Assembly (NCBI GenBank): GCA_016287755.1
Contig: JAEEWT010000008.1
Span: forward strand, 62,001-126,000
From: Prevotella sp.
GTDB lineage: Bacteria; Bacteroidota; Bacteroidia; Bacteroidales; Bacteroidaceae
Direction of reading: 5' to 3'
Length of the DNA stretch: 64,000 nt
This document shows, in pieces, positions 61,240 through 64,000 of the stretch; the stretch's first letter is position 1, and each line of letters opens with the position of its first letter. The translations under genes were made by a program, and so were the position numbers. The notes beneath the pieces are model-generated. The model did not search any database. It saw nothing but the letters and a program-made list of their open reading frames with translations, and was not told the DNA's origin.

Positions 61240-62091
61240 TTACAGAATCATCTTTTCGATGGGAGTCACCAGAATACCTTGCGCGCCCAACTCTTTCAAC
61301 TTACCGATAATCTCCCAGAACCGTTTCTGGTCGAGCACGGTATGTACGGAGCACCATTCTTCGTCGGCCAATGGGATGATGGTAGGACTCTTTAGTCCGG
61401 GCAGCACCTCGATAATCTCCTTTAACTTGGCCTTCGGCGCATTCATACGTACATATTTCTTATCCTCCGCCTGTTTCACAGCCTCGAAACGGAAGAGCAT
61501 ATCGGCCAGGATCTGTCGTTTGTCCTCACTCAAATTTTTGTTGGCGATAAGCAGGGCCTCACTCTGCATCACCACTTCCACCTCGCTCAGGTTATTGCTT
61601 ACCAAGGTAGAGCCGCTGCTGACGATATCGAAGATACCGTCGGCCAGTCCGATACCCGGACTGATCTCTACGCTACCAGTAATCACATGGATGTCGGCGT
61701 TAATTCCTTTCTCCTCCAGGAAACGGCGGAGGATATAGGGGTAGGAGGTGGCAATCTTCTTACCATTAAACCATTCCAAACCTGGGTAGTCGATACTCTT
61801 GGGGATGGCCAGACTCAACCGGCACTTACTGAAGCCCAAGCGTGAGATGACCTCCGCATCCTCGTGGCGTTCCACGAACTCGTTTTCGCCCACCACACCA
61901 ATGTCGGCCACACCGCTTGCCACACTTTGCGGGATGTCATCATCACGCAGGTACAGCACTTCGAGGGGGAAGTTAGACGACTGAACCAACAATGTGCGCC
62001 TTGACGCACTGATCTTGATATCGGCTTCTGTCAGCAGATTGATGGTGTCTTCAAACAGACGACCTTTGGATTGTACAGCTATCCTTAACAT
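61240..62091 (-). CDS. hisG: ATP phosphoribosyltransferase (long form)
   Basis: 283 residues from ATG 62091; the frame from 62142 crosses the promoter. This is the first, feedback-controlled step of histidine synthesis. The catalytic half starts LRIAVQSKGRLFEDT, then GVADIGVVGENEFVER and SGSTLVSNNL; the C-terminal 75 residues form the regulatory domain of the long (HisGL) type. It heads hisG-hisD-hisC. Its promoter is divergent from that of the transglycosylase. Confidence 0.95.
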   Translation of the reverse strand: MLRIAVQSKGRLFEDTINLLTEADIKISASRRTLLVQSSNFPLEVLYLRDDDIPQSVASGVADIGVVGENEFVERHEDAEVISRLGFSKCRLSLAIPKSIDYPGLEWFNGKKIATSYPYILRRFLEEKGINADIHVITGSVEISPGIGLADGIFDIVSSGSTLVSNNLSEVEVVMQSEALLIANKNLSEDKRQILADMLFRFEAVKQAEDKKYVRMNAPKAKLKEIIEVLPGLKSPTIIPLADEEWCSVHTVLDQKRFWEIIGKLKELGAQGILVTPIEKMIL

Positions 62092-62139
62092 ATCGTTATA
62101 ATCTCTTACTTTTATGGTATTCTTACTTATAAAACGCTG

Positions 62140-62171
62140 CAAAGGTACGGATAAGTGGGCGAAAAACCAAA
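62140..62171 (-). promoter_or_regulatory. hisG: hisG promoter, shared-spacer family
   Basis: On the minus strand TTTG (62171-62168), a 20-nt spacer ending GCCCACTTATCCG and TACCTTTG (62147-62140), 49 nt before ATG 62091. It is divergent from the promoter at 62187-62218. Confidence 0.7.
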
Positions 62172-62186
62172 GAAAAACAAGTTTTA

Positions 62187-62218
62187 TTTGCTTTTGTTCT
62201 CACTTATTCGTACCTTTG
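62187..62218 (+). promoter_or_regulatory. Transglycosylase promoter, shared-spacer family
   Basis: TTTG (62187-62190), a 20-nt spacer ending TCTCACTTATTCG, and TACCTTTG (62211-62218). The expected transcript start is only a few bases before the TTG codon at 62227. Confidence 0.7.
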
Positions 62219-62226
62219 CCCGCGTT

Positions 62227-63432
62227 TTGAAGAGGATATGTTTGTACATCGTGTTAGGGATGATCTGTTTGACTTCATGCAAGAAAGAAAAACAGGATAC
62301 CCGACTCGTCACTCCATGGGGTGAGGTGCAGACGGATAGTATTCCTGTGTCTGATAGTTTCACTTTAAGGGATATTCAGACCAACGGTGAGATGATCATG
62401 CTGACGTTGTCTGGTCCTGAGACCTACTACGACTATCATGGAAAGGGAATGGGAGCACAGTTCCTCTTATGCGAGAAGTTTGCACAGAGTCTTGGCGTAT
62501 CCTTACGGGTAGAGTTGTGTAAGGATACTTTGGAGATGATATGGAAACTGGGGCGTGGTGAGGCAGATGTAATTGCTTATATGTTGCCCGACAGTATTAT
62601 GAAAACTCTGCCTGATTCTATCCTTGGAAGTGACAGCCTGAAGTTCTGCGGTGTGGAAGGTCGATGGCTGGTGCAGTCGAACAATACGGAACTTGCCGAT
62701 GCACTCAATCAGTGGTACAAGCCGAATATGCTGGAGGATATCAAGCAGGAGGAGCATCGGTTGCTGACTACCGCAAGTGTGAAACGACATGTTTATTCGC
62801 CGTTCCTCAACAGGAGTACGGGCGTGATCTCCAAATACGATGATCTGTTCAGGAAATATGCACCTTTGGCAAGGTGGGACTGGCGTTTGATGGCAGCGCA
62901 GTGCTATCAGGAGAGTTGCTTTGACCCGCAAGCACGGTCGTGGGCTGGGGCTCGCGGACTGATGCAGATTATGCCCGGTACAGCTGCGCACTTAGGTCTC
63001 GCTATGTCGGATATCCATACACCAGAGCCAAATATCTCTGCTGCAGCCCGTTATCTTCAGGAGCTGAGCAGTACCTTCAGTGATATTCCTAACGTAACCG
63101 AACGACAGAACTTCGTGTTGGCGGCATATAACGGAGGTGCCATGCATGTAAGAGATGCAATGGCCCTGACCCGTAAGAATGGCGGGAACCCCCAGCGATG
63201 GGGCGATGTGGCACGTAATATGTTGTTACTACGCGAACCTGCAGGTTATAACGACCCGGTGGTGAAACACGGTTACATGCGTGCCAACGAAACCGTTGAC
63301 TATGTCGATCGGATACGTGCCCGTTATGCTCAGTACCGTGGCGTACCAATGGGTAAACTTCCCTCGGCAGGCGGAAGTTTCTCACCTGTGGCTCCGAGGA
63401 AAGCCAAGAAAAAGCATAAGTACCACGTATAA
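62227..63432 (+). CDS. MltF-like lytic transglycosylase lipoprotein
   Basis: 401 residues from TTG 62227. In the frame open from 62155 the first 24 codons are promoter sequence; TTG 62227 gives a short lipoprotein leader, KRICLYIVLGMICLTSC, ending in a lipobox Cys. A solute-binding-like domain (GKGMGAQFLLCEKFAQSLGV to AYMLPDSI) precedes the SLT domain, whose catalytic Glu is in QCYQESCFDPQ, with SWAGARGLMQIMPGTA and YNGG. It cuts peptidoglycan glycan strands without water. It lies between hisG and hisB, on the other strand. The start is uncertain; TTG 62242 is possible. Confidence 0.8.
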   Translation: MKRICLYIVLGMICLTSCKKEKQDTRLVTPWGEVQTDSIPVSDSFTLRDIQTNGEMIMLTLSGPETYYDYHGKGMGAQFLLCEKFAQSLGVSLRVELCKDTLEMIWKLGRGEADVIAYMLPDSIMKTLPDSILGSDSLKFCGVEGRWLVQSNNTELADALNQWYKPNMLEDIKQEEHRLLTTASVKRHVYSPFLNRSTGVISKYDDLFRKYAPLARWDWRLMAAQCYQESCFDPQARSWAGARGLMQIMPGTAAHLGLAMSDIHTPEPNISAAARYLQELSSTFSDIPNVTERQNFVLAAYNGGAMHVRDAMALTRKNGGNPQRWGDVARNMLLLREPAGYNDPVVKHGYMRANETVDYVDRIRARYAQYRGVPMGKLPSAGGSFSPVAPRKAKKKHKYHV

Positions 63433-63435
63433 TCG

Positions 63436-63999
63436 TTAAAGCATCCCTTTTGTAGAAGGCAATTCGTAGTGGTATATATCGCGCTTCACAGCCATCTTCA
63501 ATGCTCTTGCCAGTGCCTTGAAGATTCCTTCAATCTTATGGTGTTCGTTCTGTCCTTCAGCCTTGATGTTCAGGTTCATCTTAGCTGCATCGCTCAGACT
63601 CTTGAAGAAATGGAGGAACATCTCTGTGGGCATCTCACCGATGCGCTCCCGTTGGAACGTGGCATCCCATACGAGCCAGGGACGACCGCCGAAGTCGAGT
63701 GCCACTGAGCACAGACAGTCATCCATGGGCAGACAATAGCCGTAGCGCTCAATGCCTCGCTTGTCGCCTAATGCTTGTAAGATACACTCACCTAATGCGA
63801 TGGCTGTATCTTCGATGGTGTGGTGCTCATCCACATGAAGGTCTCCCTTGGTGTGTATCAGCAGGTCCATCATTCCATGTTTGCCAATCTGCTCCAACAT
63901 GTGGTCGAAGAAGCCCAGTCCTGTGGATATATCACATTTTCCCGTTCCATCGATGTTCAGTCTGACGTGTATATCCGTTTCCTTGGTAGTTCTTCTCAC
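63436..63999 (-). CDS. hisB: Imidazoleglycerol-phosphate dehydratase (partial at window edge)
   Basis: 187 residues are visible, opening at or beyond the right edge; the first visible codon GTG could be a start or an internal Val. [36 protein letters not shown] and the second His block [14 protein letters not shown] give the metal-binding HisB pattern. HisB dehydrates imidazole glycerol phosphate. In Bacteroidales it is often fused to an upstream histidinol phosphatase, so the gene may continue past the window. It is separated from hisG by the transglycosylase on the other strand. Confidence 0.9.
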   Translation of the reverse strand: MRRTTKETDIHVRLNIDGTGKCDISTGLGFFDHMLEQIGKHGMMDLLIHTKGDLHVDEHHTIEDTAIALGECILQALGDKRGIERYGYCLPMDDCLCSVALDFGGRPWLVWDATFQRERIGEMPTEMFLHFFKSLSDAAKMNLNIKAEGQNEHHKIEGIFKALARALKMAVKRDIYHYELPSTKGML

Positions 64000-64000
64000 C

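Overview
The window looks like a chromosome segment of a Bacteroidales bacterium, most like Prevotella or a close relative. The evidence is the many promoters of the Bacteroidetes -33/-7 type (TTTG, 19-20 nt, TAnnTTTG), Bacteroidetes-type families (DUF3127, GIN/DUF2807, DUF4835/PorD, the 29-residue COX24-like basic protein, class III fructose bisphosphatase, CotH/lamin-tail proteins) and C-terminal tails of the type IX secretion kind. The genus is an inference; no rRNA or tRNA gene is present to test it.

Layout. 1-4.8 kb: an accessory cluster with a divergent FtsZ-family GTPase, two paralogous proteins of unknown function (one cut by the window edge), an NTF2-like/zinc-ribbon protein and a lipoprotein. 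4.8-10.5 kb: DUF2461 protein, fabD, a four-helix-bundle (S23-like) gene inside a repeat-bounded element, a GH13 amylase carrying a small relative of that element, a GIN-domain lipoprotein and an AlaX-like editing protein. 10.5-18.5 kb: a heterodimeric ABC exporter, a response regulator/histidine kinase pair and a Na/Pi cotransporter with a Pho-box-like upstream region. 18.6-26.2 kb: two secreted hydrolases and two CotH-type surface proteins. 26.3-34.8 kb: housekeeping genes (rng, COX24-like, HU; then dnaN, exonuclease, porD, recN, TPR pseudoprotease). 35-47 kb: DUF3127 protein, then a long minus-strand run of fbp, two glycosyltransferases, lysA, lysC, ftsE, hisIE, hisF, hisA, hisH and purU. 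47-58.8 kb: a 1150-residue secreted repeat protein, a GHL10 glycosidase, cstA, an outer-membrane barrel, nadC, an M23 peptidase and a C69 dipeptidase. 58.8-64 kb: hisC, hisD, hisG, a lytic transglycosylase and hisB (partial). Together the two his clusters supply HisG, D, C, B, IE, F, A and H, all the core steps of histidine synthesis.

The most unusual content is between genes. (1) Period-7 repeat arrays sit at many gene junctions and often contain the stop codon of the upstream gene; period-9 arrays do the same around hisF and hisC. (2) Two inverted heptad arrays bound a 531-bp element carrying the four-helix-bundle gene and exactly fill the fabD-amylase gap; a 114-bp mini version with the same ends sits in frame inside the amylase gene. 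(3) A structured hairpin core with conserved flanks occurs three times, twice between heptad arrays. (4) Two distant loci share five-copy 22-bp direct-repeat arrays plus the same two CTCCGC-ended hairpins. (5) Eight promoters at four loci share a conserved spacer between their -33 and -7 boxes. None of these needs a known mobile element to be seen; all are visible directly in the sequence.
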